Origin: Citreicoccus inhibens
GTDB lineage: Bacteria > Myxococcota > Myxococcia > Myxococcales > Myxococcaceae
Direction: 5' to 3'
DNA: 64,000 bases
NCBI RefSeq assembly: GCF_019039035.1
Contig: NZ_JAHNZT010000001.1
Coordinates: 336,049-400,048 of the forward strand
Shown: one piece after another, positions 51,193 through 60,622 of the stretch
How the letters are laid out: every line of letters begins with the position of its first letter
Numbering within the stretch: the stretch's first letter is position 1
The notes under the pieces: generated by a model
Database searches by the model: none
Seen by the model: the letters and a program-made list of their open reading frames with translations, nothing else
Told to the model about the DNA's origin: nothing
Translations under genes and position numbers: made by a program

Positions 51193-51594
51193 ATGCCCGC
51201 GGTGTTCAAGAACCTCGCGCCGCCCGAGCAGGCGTGCCCGGTCAACCTGCTGATGTCGATGCTGGGTGGCCCCTGGACCATGTACATCCTATGGACGCTG
51301 CTCGACGAAGGCCCGCAGCGCTTCGGCGCGCTGAGGCGCCGCGTCTCGGGCATCTCCGCGCGCGTACTGACCGAGCGGCTGCGCATGCTGGAATCCGAAG
51401 GCTTCGTGCATCGCCTCGTGGAGGACGTGGTTCCCCCCGAGGTGACGTACGCCCCCACCGAGCGACTGCACCGACTGCGCGACGCCATCGCCCGCCTGCG
51501 CGAGGTCGCCACCGAGTGGCACGCGGACTCGGGCCGACCGCGCCGCCGCCCGCCCCGAGTCACACCACCGGAGACAGCCCCCCGTCCACGTTGA
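51193..51594 (+). CDS. HxlR-family transcriptional regulator
   Basis: 133 residues. Winged-helix core with CPVNLLMSMLGGPWTMYILW (the conserved Cys near the N-terminus is used as a redox or electrophile sensor in relatives such as HypR/YodB), FGALRRRVSGISARVLTERL and VTYAPTER. An Arg/Pro-rich C-terminal tail overlaps the convergent SDR gene by 35 bases. Likely controls itself and the divergent SDR. Confidence 0.9.
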   Translation: MPAVFKNLAPPEQACPVNLLMSMLGGPWTMYILWTLLDEGPQRFGALRRRVSGISARVLTERLRMLESEGFVHRLVEDVVPPEVTYAPTERLHRLRDAIARLREVATEWHADSGRPRRRPPRVTPPETAPRPR

Positions 51595-52339
51595 GGGCCA
51601 CGCCGCTGATGTAACTGGCTCGCGCGGACAACAGGAACGCGACCACGTCCGCGAACTCCTCCGAGCGCCCGAGTCGTCCCAGCGGCACGCCCGCCTCGCG
51701 CGCCTTCTCCGCTCCGAACACCGCCAGGGGCTGACCCGCCTTCTGCGCGCGTCGCTCCCACTGAGCGCTGGCGATCATCCCCACCAGCACCGCGTTCACG
51801 CGAACGCCCTGCGCGCCCAGCTCCTTGGACAATACCTTGGTCAACGACATGCCCGCCGCGCGCGTGACGGACGACGGCGCGCTGTGCTGGCCGGGCGCCT
51901 TCGCCTTGATGGACAGCACGTTGACGATGGCCCCACCTCCCGCAGCCTGCAGGTGAGGCAGCACCGCGCGCGCGGCGCGGCTCGCCCCGAACAACTTGAG
52001 CTGGAGATCCGCCTCCCACTCGGCGTCGCTGACCGCCACGAAGGGCTTCGCCTCCGCCGTGCCCGCGTTGTTCACCAGCCCATCCACGCGGCCCCAGCGC
52101 GCGTGCGCGGCGTCCACGAAGCGCGCGATGTCCTCGGCGCGCGCCACGTCCGCGGGGACCGCCAGCACCTCTCCGCCCTGGGCTCGCAGCGCGGCGGCCG
52201 TGGCCTCCAGCCGCTCGACCCCTCGGGCACAGAGCGCCACCTTCGCGCCCTCTTGAACGAGCCGGTGGGCCGTCGCCGCGCCCAGCCCATCCGAGCCTCC
52301 CGTCACCAACACGACTCGACCGCTCAGCTCCAGGTCCAT
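51560..52339 (-). CDS. SDR-family protein lacking the catalytic YxxxK
   Basis: 259 residues. The cofactor site TGGSDGLG, NNAGTAEAKP and the C-terminal SGVALNVDGG are those of a FabG-like SDR, and the conserved Ser (NVLSIKAK) is present. Where Tyr-x3-Lys should be, the sequence is APSSVTRAAG: Pro replaces Tyr and Arg replaces Lys. The usual proton-relay chemistry should be lost or changed. It could be a non-catalytic partner or use other residues; a related group of FabG-like proteins with this substitution exists, as far as I recall. Confidence 0.82.
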   Translation of the reverse strand: MDLELSGRVVLVTGGSDGLGAATAHRLVQEGAKVALCARGVERLEATAAALRAQGGEVLAVPADVARAEDIARFVDAAHARWGRVDGLVNNAGTAEAKPFVAVSDAEWEADLQLKLFGASRAARAVLPHLQAAGGGAIVNVLSIKAKAPGQHSAPSSVTRAAGMSLTKVLSKELGAQGVRVNAVLVGMIASAQWERRAQKAGQPLAVFGAEKAREAGVPLGRLGRSEEFADVVAFLLSARASYISGVALNVDGGLSPVV

Positions 52340-52424
52340 CTCGTGTCCCTCCCCATCGGGGCCGGGGTGCGCGCTCCGGAATGAAGCGCCCCACCCGGCC
52401 CGCCTGGACGGACACGCTAGGTCA

Positions 52425-53585
52425 TCACGCCGGCTGCTTCACGGACTTCGGGCGCTTCTCGAAGGCGGCCAACGTCGCGGCAATCTCCTGGTTCACCATG
52501 CGGAGCATGTCCTGCTTCTCTCGGAACGGGAGGAACGCGCTCTTGAAGCCGGAGACGATGATGGTGGCCAGGTCCTCCAGCGACAGGCCCAGCGACTTGT
52601 GCGCGACCCACAGCTCCTTCGTCACGGTGGTGTCGGTGATGAGGCGGTTGTCCGTGTTGATGGTCACCCGCAGGCCGTAGTCGAAATAGAACTTCAGCGG
52701 GTGCGCATCCAGGCTCGGCACGGTGCCGGTCTGCACGTTGGAGGTGGGGCACACCTCCATGGGGATGCGGTGGTCGTTCACATAGTTGAGCAGGTCCCCG
52801 TCCTCACGCAGCCGCGTACCGTGGCCAATGCGGTGCGCGCCCAGCGAGTGGATGGCCTGGGAGATGGACTCGGGCCCGTAGGCCTCGCCCGCGTGCGCCG
52901 TGCAGTTGACGTTGTTCTTGAGGATGAGGCGGAAGGCGTCCAGGTGGTCCTTCGCGGGGAAGCTCGCCTCGGCGCCCGCGAGGTCGAAGCCGATGACGCC
53001 CCGGTTCTTGTACGCCACCGCCAGCTCCGCCAGCCGCATGGACGTCTGCGGATTGATGTGGCGAATGCCGCAGACGATGACGCCGCACTTGATGCCGGTC
53101 TCCTTCTTCGCCTGGCGCAGCCCCTCCAGCACGGAGTCGATGACGGTGGTCATCTTCAGGCCCTTCTGCAGGTGCAGCGCGGGCGAGTAGCGGACCTCCA
53201 ACCAGCGGACGTTCTCCGCCGCCGCGTCCACCGCCAGCTCATAGGCCGCGCGGTAGAGCGCATCGGCCGTCTGGAGCACCGACAGCGTCACGTCGAACGC
53301 GACCAGGTACTCCTCCAGGCTCTTGCAGACCTGGCCCATGTGGATGGCGCGCGCGAGGCTGTCCTCGGTGTCCGCGGGCAGCCGGACCTTCTGCTGCTCG
53401 GCCAGCTCCAGGATGGTCTTCAGGCGCATGGACCCATCGAGGTGGCAGTGCAGGTCCGTCTTGGGCAGCGCGTGCAGCAGCTCCTCGGTCACCGCCAGCG
53501 TGGGGGGCGGGGTGATGTCGGTCCGCCGGGCGGAGGAGGGGATTCCGGTGGCGTTGGGGATGTCGTCGTCGCGAATGGTGGGCAT
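52425..53585 (-). CDS. add: Adenosine deaminase
   Basis: 386 residues, amidohydrolase barrel. Zn ligands in TDLHCHLDG (HxH), the catalytic Glu in TAHAGEAYGP, HRIGHGTRL and the Asp in TINTDN. It deaminates adenosine/deoxyadenosine to inosine. The usual NTDDP is NTDN here, but the metal Asp is kept. The first 35 residues are an extra Thr/Pro-rich N-terminus. ATG 53585 is preceded by AAGGAAGGAA. It diverges from a PQQ-propeller lipoprotein 35 bases away. An adenine deaminase is less likely given the length and motifs. Confidence 0.9.
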   Translation of the reverse strand: MPTIRDDDIPNATGIPSSARRTDITPPPTLAVTEELLHALPKTDLHCHLDGSMRLKTILELAEQQKVRLPADTEDSLARAIHMGQVCKSLEEYLVAFDVTLSVLQTADALYRAAYELAVDAAAENVRWLEVRYSPALHLQKGLKMTTVIDSVLEGLRQAKKETGIKCGVIVCGIRHINPQTSMRLAELAVAYKNRGVIGFDLAGAEASFPAKDHLDAFRLILKNNVNCTAHAGEAYGPESISQAIHSLGAHRIGHGTRLREDGDLLNYVNDHRIPMEVCPTSNVQTGTVPSLDAHPLKFYFDYGLRVTINTDNRLITDTTVTKELWVAHKSLGLSLEDLATIIVSGFKSAFLPFREKQDMLRMVNQEIAATLAAFEKRPKSVKQPA

Positions 53586-53620
53586 GGTCGAAGTTCCTTC
53601 CTTGCGCCATCCTCCAAACC

Positions 53621-54706
53621 ATGTCGCCCCGCGTCTGTCCATGCACACCCCGGCACTTCGCGCTGGCCCTGACGCTGGCCGTCATGGCCTGCCAGCAGCC
53701 CGCGGAGCCGGTCTTTCGGGCCTCCACCGATGCCTCCTCCCGCGCGGGGCTCCTCCCCGTGGAGGACGGCGTCATCGCCGCCAACGAGGCCGGCGCCGTG
53801 GTCCGCCTGGACCGAGCCGGGGCCGTGCGATGGCGGGTGGCCCTGGGTCGGGAGGTGGCAACCCGTCCGGTGCTCGCGCAAGACAGTGTCATCGTGGGAA
53901 CGGTGAGCGGGGACGTGGTGCGGCTGGCCCTCGCGGATGGCGCGGAGCGCTGGCGCCTCACGGGGGAGCCCCCCGTCCTCACCGCCCCGGCAACGGACGA
54001 GGCAGGTAGCACCGTGTATCTCGTCGCCCCGGACGGCGCCGTGCGGGCCTTGGCCGTGGAGACGGGCCAGCTGCGGTGGCGAATCCCCGCGCCCAAGGCC
54101 GAAGAGGCCAGACTGGACCCCACGCGTGGACTTCCCGCCCCAGTGATGGCCGAGGGACGGCTCCTCCTCGCGCTCGGCGATGCGGGCCTCGTGGCCCTGT
54201 CCGCCCAGGATGGCGCGGTCCGCTGGAAGCAACCGCTCACTGGTGTCCTGGGGCTGGAGGTGGAGCCCGGCGGGCTCTACGTGAGCACCCGCGCCGGACA
54301 GGTGGTGGCGCTGTCGCTTCGGGACGGAAGCACGCGCTGGACTCGGCAGGTGGCGGAGTCGCTCACCGGCCCACCCACGCGGCTCTTGAGCACGGTCTGG
54401 GTGGGCGCGGGCCCGGCGCAGCTCGTAGGCATGGCGCCCTCGGACGGGCACGAGGTGGCGCGGGTGGCGCTGCCCGCTCCGCTCGTCACGCAGGTGGGAA
54501 CTGCGTTCGGGACGCTGCTGCTGGTGCCCACGAACGACCGGGAGGGCCGGCTCGTCGTGCTCAAGGCGCCCGCGTGGGACGTGGCGCTCAGCCTCCGCAC
54601 GGACACGGCGCTGCGCACGCGCCCCGTGGTGCAGGGCGCGCAAGTGTTCCAACTCGGACAGGACGGGCGCGTGCTGTCCTGGAAGCTGCGCGTACCCGAG
54701 CCGTGA
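53621..54706 (+). CDS. PQQ-like beta-propeller lipoprotein (BamB-like)
   Basis: 361 residues. A signal sequence ends LAVMAC|QQ, a lipobox, so it is membrane-anchored. The rest is seven or eight repeats of about 40-45 residues with the pattern G-x-V-x-A-L-x-x-x-x-G-x-x-x-W (e.g. LALADGAERWRL, LSLRDGSTRWTR, LSAQDGAVRWKQ), as in BamB and PQQ-dependent enzymes. There are no PQQ or calcium ligands, so it is a scaffold, possibly the BamB of an outer-membrane assembly machine. The start is at 53621, with the lipobox Cys at residue 24. Divergent to add. Confidence 0.82.
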   Translation: MSPRVCPCTPRHFALALTLAVMACQQPAEPVFRASTDASSRAGLLPVEDGVIAANEAGAVVRLDRAGAVRWRVALGREVATRPVLAQDSVIVGTVSGDVVRLALADGAERWRLTGEPPVLTAPATDEAGSTVYLVAPDGAVRALAVETGQLRWRIPAPKAEEARLDPTRGLPAPVMAEGRLLLALGDAGLVALSAQDGAVRWKQPLTGVLGLEVEPGGLYVSTRAGQVVALSLRDGSTRWTRQVAESLTGPPTRLLSTVWVGAGPAQLVGMAPSDGHEVARVALPAPLVTQVGTAFGTLLLVPTNDREGRLVVLKAPAWDVALSLRTDTALRTRPVVQGAQVFQLGQDGRVLSWKLRVPEP

Positions 54707-54758
54707 CCGCGCCTCACCCGTGGGATGGTGCCGGGCACACGCACAAGGGGGCGAGGAC

Positions 54759-55991
54759 ATGACCACCGAGACGACGGAGGCCCGGTGCTGCATCGTGGGT
54801 GGAGGCCCCGCGGGGATGATGCTGGGCCTGCTGCTCGCGCGCGCTGGCGTCGACGTGGTGGTGCTGGAGAAGCACGCGGACTTCCTCCGCGACTTCCGCG
54901 GCGACACCATCCATCCCTCCACGTTGGAGTTGATGCACGAGCTGGGCTGGCTCGAGGAGTTCCTCGCCCTGCCCCACCAACAGGCCACCACCCTGCGATT
55001 CCAGAGTGGTCCGCACGACATCGCGATTGGCGACTTCACGCACCTGCCCACGCACGCGCGCTTCATCGCCTTCATGCCCCAGTGGGACTTCTTGAACTTC
55101 CTCGCGCACAAGGCCGCGGCGTACCCGGGCTTTCACTTGCGCCTGCGAGCGGAAGCCACCGGACTCATGCGCCAGGGTGACGCGGTCGTGGGCGTGCGCG
55201 CCACCACGCCAACAGGTCCGATGGAGGTTCGCGCGGACCTCGTCGTCGCGGCGGATGGCCGGGGCTCCCTGGTGCGCGAAGCGGCGGGCCTTGCCGTGGA
55301 AGAACTGGGCGCGCCCATGGACGTCCTGTGGTTCCGCGTCTCGCGCCGGCCCAGCGACCCCGTCGACCCCGCGGGACGCTTCGAGGGAGGACAGTTCTTC
55401 ATCCTGATCAACCGCACGGACCAATGGCAGTGTGGCCGGGTCATCGCGAAGGGCACGGCCGAGCAGCTTCGCGCACGCGGGCTGGAGCCGTTCCGCGCCG
55501 AGCTCGCGCGGCTCGCGCCCTTTCTCGCGGACCGCGTGGACGAGCTTCGGACCTGGGACGACGTGAAGCTGCTCACGGTCCAGGTGAACCGGCTGTCCAC
55601 GTGGTACCAGCCGGGGCTGCTGTGCATCGGGGACGCGGCCCACGCCATGTCTCCGGTGGGCGGAGTGGGCGTCAACCTCGCGGTGCAGGACGCGGTCGCC
55701 ACCGCGAACCTGCTCGCGACGCCGCTGCGCGACCGCGCCATGCGCGTGGAGCATTTGCGCCAGGTCCAGCTCCGCCGGGAACTCCCCGCGCGGCTCACGC
55801 AACGGGCCCAGGTTCTCATCCAGGACCGAGTCATCGGCCCGGTGCTGAAGGGTGAGGCCACGGGAAGACTCCCCTGGCCTCTGTGGTTGCTGCGTCATAT
55901 TCCTCCCCTGCGGCGTGTCCCCGCCCGGCTCGTCGGCATGGGCATCCGCCCCGAGCACATCCACACGCCCGCCCTGGAGCACCATCCATGA
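54759..55991 (+). CDS. FAD-dependent monooxygenase (PHBH fold)
   Basis: 410 residues. FAD site CIVGGGPAGMMLGLLLARAG, then RGDTIHPSTLELMHELG, VVAADGRGS and LLCIGDAAHAMSPVGGVGVN, the three FAD motifs of class A flavoprotein monooxygenases. It hydroxylates an aromatic or polyketide-like substrate with NAD(P)H and O2. ATG 54759 has GGGCGAGG upstream. The next gene, a double GNAT, starts within its stop (ATGA), and a P450 gene follows 71 bases after that, suggesting a small tailoring group; the substrate is unknown. Confidence 0.85.
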   Translation: MTTETTEARCCIVGGGPAGMMLGLLLARAGVDVVVLEKHADFLRDFRGDTIHPSTLELMHELGWLEEFLALPHQQATTLRFQSGPHDIAIGDFTHLPTHARFIAFMPQWDFLNFLAHKAAAYPGFHLRLRAEATGLMRQGDAVVGVRATTPTGPMEVRADLVVAADGRGSLVREAAGLAVEELGAPMDVLWFRVSRRPSDPVDPAGRFEGGQFFILINRTDQWQCGRVIAKGTAEQLRARGLEPFRAELARLAPFLADRVDELRTWDDVKLLTVQVNRLSTWYQPGLLCIGDAAHAMSPVGGVGVNLAVQDAVATANLLATPLRDRAMRVEHLRQVQLRRELPARLTQRAQVLIQDRVIGPVLKGEATGRLPWPLWLLRHIPPLRRVPARLVGMGIRPEHIHTPALEHHP

Positions 55992-56827
55992 ACGTAACGA
56001 CCCGTGACGCGGGCTCGCTGGCCCTGGCCCCTCTCGCGGCCCTCTTCGAGGCGTCCTTCGAGGGCTACCTCATCCCCATCCGCGTCCCCCCGGCCCAGCT
56101 CGCGACGCGTGTTCGCAGCGAGCAAATCGACCTGGCGCGGAGCCTCATCATGATGCGGGACGGGACGCCGCAAGGACTCTGCCTGTTGGCCCGCCGAGGA
56201 GACACCGCGCGCGTGGCCGCGATGGGCCTCGTGCGCGAGGCTCGCGGCACGGGGATGGGGCGCGCGCTGATGGACGCGGCCATCGTCGCCGCGCGAGCGT
56301 GGGGCGCCGACCGGCTGCGACTGGAGGTCTTCGAGCGCAACGAGGCCGCGCGCCGCCTGTACGAGCGCGCGGGCTTCCAGGTCCTGCGGCGCCTCGCGGG
56401 CTGGGAGCGGACCCCGCGGGCCGCGGAGTCCACGATGGCGCTGACGGCCATGCACGCAGGCCAGCTCGCGCGCGCCTTGAGCGCGGAGCCCGAGCGCGAG
56501 TGGCCCTGGCAACTCACGCCCGAGAGCCTCATCTCCACGAACGAGACCCTGGTGCCGTACGCGCTCGGCACGCCCGCCCAGGCGTGGGCGATGGTGGACG
56601 CGAGCGCACCGGAGACACTGTCCCTGCGCATGCTCTTCGTCAGCCCCGAGGCCCGCCGTCATGGGTGGGGGCGGCGCATGGTGGACGCGCTCCAGGCACT
56701 CCACCCGGGACGACGGCTCTACGTGCCCCCGTTGGTCCCCGAGGACTTCGCCCTCCCGGTCCTCCCGAACCTCGGCTTCACGCGCACGGGGTTGGACCAA
56801 CTGGAGATGGAGCGACGGCTCACATAA
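55988..56827 (+). CDS. Two-domain GNAT acetyltransferase
   Basis: 279 residues with two GNAT-like halves. The N-terminal half has the full acetyl-CoA signature VREARGTGMGRALMDAA and FERNEAARRLYERAGFQVLRR. The C-terminal half (from about 185) has FVSPEARRHGWGRRMVDAL, also plausible. Tandem GNATs include mycothiol synthase and various antibiotic-resistance enzymes. ATGA overlap with the flavin monooxygenase gene. Confidence 0.8.
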   Translation: MNVTTRDAGSLALAPLAALFEASFEGYLIPIRVPPAQLATRVRSEQIDLARSLIMMRDGTPQGLCLLARRGDTARVAAMGLVREARGTGMGRALMDAAIVAARAWGADRLRLEVFERNEAARRLYERAGFQVLRRLAGWERTPRAAESTMALTAMHAGQLARALSAEPEREWPWQLTPESLISTNETLVPYALGTPAQAWAMVDASAPETLSLRMLFVSPEARRHGWGRRMVDALQALHPGRRLYVPPLVPEDFALPVLPNLGFTRTGLDQLEMERRLT

Positions 56828-56898
56828 GCAATCGTGCGGGGGCGCACCGGGTGGCCCTGGCTCCCGGGCAAGCCCGAGGCGGAGGATGGGACTCCTCC

Positions 56899-58317
56899 AT
56901 GTCCACCGCCTCCGCCCACGCTCCCGCCGCGTCCGTTGCTCCCCCTCCGCCCGGGCCCCGCACGGAGCCCCTGCTCGGCAACATGCGCGCGCTGCGGCGA
57001 GCGCCGCTCGACTACTTCCTCGCCCAGGTGCGCGAGCATGGCGATGTGGTGCGCTTCTGGCTGGGCCCCAAGCCCGTCACGCTGGTGGCCCATCCGGACG
57101 GCGTGCGCCACGTCCTCCAAGACAACGTGCGCAACTACAACAAGCAGACGCGAGGCTTCGCCGTGGTGCGCGAGCTGCTCGGCCAGGGCCTGCTGACCAG
57201 CGAGGGGGACTTCTGGCTGCGGCAGCGTCGGCTCGCGCAGCCCGCGTTTCATCGCCAGCGGCTCGCCAGCTTCGCGAGCACCATGGTGGAGGCCGCGGAG
57301 GAGCTGGCCACGCGGCTCGACGCGCGGTGTGCACCAGGAGCCGCCTTCGACGTGGCGGAGGAGTTCAACCACCTGACCTTGAGCGTCACCAGCCGCACGC
57401 TCTTCGGCTCGGACATCGGCGCCTCGGTGTCGCGAGACATCGGCGAGGCGCTCGCGCGGGTGCAGGCGTTCGCCAACGCGCGGCTCACCCAACTCCTGCC
57501 ACTTCCCCGCGCCCTGCCCTTGCCCTCGCACCTGCGCATGCGCCGGGACCTCGACATGCTCGACCGCGTGGTGCGCGAACTCATCGAGCGCCGTCGCGCG
57601 GACACGGGGACGCACCACGACCTGCTCGCCATGCTCATGGAGGCGCGCGACGAAGACACCCAGGAGCGCATGAGCGACACCCAGCTGCGCGACGAAGTCA
57701 TGACCCTGATGGTCGCGGGCCATGAGACGACCGCCAGCGCGCTGTCGTGGACGATGGTGCTGCTGTCTCGCCACCCCGACGTCCGCCGCCGCCTGGAGAC
57801 CGAGCTGGCCCAAGTGCTTCAGGGACGCAGCCCCACGGTGGAGGACCTCCCCAAGCTGGCTCTCACCCGCCGCATCATTGACGAGTCCATGCGGCTGTTT
57901 CCCCCGGCGTGGATCAGCTCGCGCGCGGCCCTCCAAGACGACGTGATTGGCGGCTACCACATCCCGGCGGGCAGCTTCGTGCTCGTCAGCCCGTGGGTGA
58001 CGCACCGGCATCCGCGGCTGTGGGAGAACCCGGAGGGCTTCGACCCGGACCGCTTCCTCCCCGAGTTGGAGCGCGAGCGGTCCCGATTCACCTATTTCCC
58101 GTTCGGCGGTGGACCGCGCCAGTGCATCGGCAACCAGTTCTCGCTGATGGAGATGGTGCTCGTGCTGGCCACGCTGGTGTCGAGGCTGAGGTTGGACCTC
58201 GCCCCCGGCCACCCGTTCGTGCCGGCACCGGCCATCACCCTGCGCCCGAGGCCGGGCGTGTGGATGACGGCCTCACGCCCCCGCGCCGCTACCCCGGCAT
58301 CAGGAACCGGGCAATGA
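56899..58317 (+). CDS. Cytochrome P450, canonical monooxygenase type
   Basis: 472 residues. I-helix AGHETTA (from Ala273) with the acid-alcohol pair intact, K-helix ESMR, heme loop FPFGGGPRQCIGNQ with Cys409. The F/G and N-terminal segments (FWLGPKPVTLVAHPDGVRHVL) resemble fatty-acid or terpene hydroxylases of the CYP102/CYP4-like kind. It has no N-terminal membrane anchor. Start ATG 56899; a preceding TCCTCC is not a ribosome site and the real start is uncertain by a few codons. The 3' end overlaps the convergent helicase gene by 29 bases. Confidence 0.9.
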   Translation: MSTASAHAPAASVAPPPPGPRTEPLLGNMRALRRAPLDYFLAQVREHGDVVRFWLGPKPVTLVAHPDGVRHVLQDNVRNYNKQTRGFAVVRELLGQGLLTSEGDFWLRQRRLAQPAFHRQRLASFASTMVEAAEELATRLDARCAPGAAFDVAEEFNHLTLSVTSRTLFGSDIGASVSRDIGEALARVQAFANARLTQLLPLPRALPLPSHLRMRRDLDMLDRVVRELIERRRADTGTHHDLLAMLMEARDEDTQERMSDTQLRDEVMTLMVAGHETTASALSWTMVLLSRHPDVRRRLETELAQVLQGRSPTVEDLPKLALTRRIIDESMRLFPPAWISSRAALQDDVIGGYHIPAGSFVLVSPWVTHRHPRLWENPEGFDPDRFLPELERERSRFTYFPFGGGPRQCIGNQFSLMEMVLVLATLVSRLRLDLAPGHPFVPAPAITLRPRPGVWMTASRPRAATPASGTGQ

Positions 58318-60622
58318 CGCGCTTGAGGCCCACGCTGCCGCCGAACTCCACGGTGACCTTCGCGTTGGGGCCACTGCCCTCGGCGGACACGATTCGGCCT
58401 GAGCCGAACTGTTCATGGCGCACGCGCATCCCGCGCACGTCGCCCCCAATGCCATCCATGTCCGAGGTCTGCGAGTAGGAGCGATCCACGCGAGGCCCGT
58501 CGTCCTCGTCCCACGAGCGCTTGCGCGGCGCGACCGGCACCGCGCGCGGAGGCTGAGGAATCTCGCGCTCCTCCATGCCGAACAAGGCCTGGGGCACGTC
58601 GCGAAGGAAGCGGCTGGGCGGGTTGTAGCGCAGCTCACCGAAGAGGGAGCGGCACTGCGCCAGGCTCACGAAGAGCCGCTTGCGCGCGCGGGTGAAGCCC
58701 ACGTAGCAGAGCCGCCGCTCCTCGGCCATCTCCTCGCCGGTCTCCGGGTCCTCGCTGTTGAGCGCGCGCGAGTGAGGAAAGACCCCGTCCTCCATGCCGG
58801 TGAGGAACACGGCATCGAACTCCAGGCCCTTCGCCGCATGCAGCGTCATGAGGGCCACGCGCCCTTCGCCCACTTCGGCGTCCGCCTCGCCCACGAGGCT
58901 GATCTGCTCGAGGAAGGCCTGGAGCGCGGGCACGTCCGCGGTCAGCGGGGCCGCGTCCAACTCCGGCGGCACCGGCTGCGCATCCGCGGCCTGAGCCGCC
59001 TCCGCCAGCGCCACCATCGCCGCCGCCCGGTTCAGGTCGAACTCCTGCGCGGCGCCCAGGAACTCGCGGAGGTTCTCCGCTCGGGTCTCGGACTCATCGC
59101 TGCCCTCGGCGACGAGCGTCTCCACGAGCTTCGTCTCCTGGAGCATCTGGTCCACCGCGCTCGCCGCGTCCTTGGCGGTCTGCGCGAAGTGATGGAGCGA
59201 CTCCAACAGCCGGCGCACGCCGGCCAGACGCTTCACCGCGGTGGAGTTCAGCGAAGGAATCTCGGACGGGGTCGCCAGGGCCTCGTAGACGCTCACCCCG
59301 CGGGTGTTCGCCCAGTCCGTCAACCGCTCCACCGTGGTGTCGCCAATGCCGCGCGCCGGCGTGTTGATGATGCGCAGCAGGTCCGCATCCGAGCGCGGGT
59401 TCACCATCAACCGCATGTACGCGGAGGCGTCCCGTACTTCGGCGCGGTCATAGAAGCTGCGTCCGCTCACCAGCGTGTAGGGCACACGCGCCAGCCGCAG
59501 CGCCTCTTCCAGCACGCGGCTCTGCGCGTTGGTCCGGTAGAAGACCGCCATGCTGGAGAACTTGATGAAGCCCTCGCGCTGCACGGCGAGGATGCGGCGC
59601 GCGACCTCCTGCGCCTCCGCGCGCTCGTCCCGGTTGAGCAGCAGCGTCAGCGTCTCGCCCCGAGGCCGCTCGCTCCAGAGCTTCTTGGGCATGCGGCGCT
59701 CGTTCTTCTCGATGACCGAGTGCGCCGCCTCCAGGATGATCTGATCCGAGCGGTAGTTCTGCTCCAGCTTCACCACCCGGGCCCCGGGATACTGCATGGG
59801 GAAGTTCAGGATGTTGTCCACGTTCGCGCCGCGCCAGCGGTAGATGGACTGGTCATCGTCCCCCACCACCACGAGGTTCGCGGACGGAGGGGGCGCCATC
59901 CACTTGAGGAACGCGTACTGCACGGGGTTGGTGTCCTGGAACTCGTCCACCAGCACATGCGTGAAGCGCGTGCGGTAGCGCTCCAACACGTCCGGCCGCG
60001 TCTGGAACAGCTTCACCAGGAGCAGCAGCAGGTCCCCGAAGTCCACCGCGTTCGCGGCGCGGAGCAGACGCTGGTAGGAGTCATAGACCGTCTTGACCAC
60101 CACGCCCCGCACGTCGTCCGCATCGACGTGCATGTCCTCGGGCAGGCGCGCCGCGTTCTTCTCCTGGTCGATGCGGTGCAGGATTTCCCGCGGCTGCATC
60201 ACCGGATCCACCCGCGACTCGCGCATGGCGCGCTTCACGAGCGTGAGCTGGTCCCCATCGTCGTAGATGACGAAGGAGCGCGTCAGCCCCACTGACTCCG
60301 CCTCGCGCCGCAGGATCATCGCGGCCGCCGAGTGGAACGTGCTCACCACGAGTTCGTTCGCCTGAGGGCCCAGCAACTGGGACAAGCGCTCGCGCATCTC
60401 TCGGGCGGCCTTGTTCGTGAAGGTCACCGCCAGGATGCGCCAGGGGAAGACGCGGCGGACCTTCACCAGGTGCGCAACCCGGCGGGTGATGACGCGCGTC
60501 TTGCCGCTGCCGGCACCGGACAGCACGAGCAGGGGGCCGTCGCCATGCAGCACGGCCTCGCTCTGGGGCGGGTTCAGGTCTTCGAGGAGGGCGGATTCGT
60601 GGGGGTTCACGGGTGCGTCCAA
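58289..60622 (-). CDS. pcrA: UvrD/PcrA-type DNA helicase
   Basis: 777 residues, superfamily 1A. Motif I GAGSGKT, Ia AVTFTNKAAREM, II DEFQDTNPVQ, III GDDDQSIYRWRGA, IV QNYRS, V MTLHAAKGLEFD, VI RRLCYVGFTRAR. A 3'-5' helicase for repair and removal of blocks. The C-terminal part (about 690-777) includes an arginine/glycine-poor linker and a Tudor-like end (VRHEQFGSGRIVSAEG) as in PcrA. The start appears to be TTG 60622 with AAGGG 6 bases upstream; GTG 60610 is an alternative. Confidence 0.95.
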   Translation of the reverse strand: MDAPVNPHESALLEDLNPPQSEAVLHGDGPLLVLSGAGSGKTRVITRRVAHLVKVRRVFPWRILAVTFTNKAAREMRERLSQLLGPQANELVVSTFHSAAAMILRREAESVGLTRSFVIYDDGDQLTLVKRAMRESRVDPVMQPREILHRIDQEKNAARLPEDMHVDADDVRGVVVKTVYDSYQRLLRAANAVDFGDLLLLLVKLFQTRPDVLERYRTRFTHVLVDEFQDTNPVQYAFLKWMAPPPSANLVVVGDDDQSIYRWRGANVDNILNFPMQYPGARVVKLEQNYRSDQIILEAAHSVIEKNERRMPKKLWSERPRGETLTLLLNRDERAEAQEVARRILAVQREGFIKFSSMAVFYRTNAQSRVLEEALRLARVPYTLVSGRSFYDRAEVRDASAYMRLMVNPRSDADLLRIINTPARGIGDTTVERLTDWANTRGVSVYEALATPSEIPSLNSTAVKRLAGVRRLLESLHHFAQTAKDAASAVDQMLQETKLVETLVAEGSDESETRAENLREFLGAAQEFDLNRAAAMVALAEAAQAADAQPVPPELDAAPLTADVPALQAFLEQISLVGEADAEVGEGRVALMTLHAAKGLEFDAVFLTGMEDGVFPHSRALNSEDPETGEEMAEERRLCYVGFTRARKRLFVSLAQCRSLFGELRYNPPSRFLRDVPQALFGMEEREIPQPPRAVPVAPRKRSWDEDDGPRVDRSYSQTSDMDGIGGDVRGMRVRHEQFGSGRIVSAEGSGPNAKVTVEFGGSVGLKRVIARFLMPG

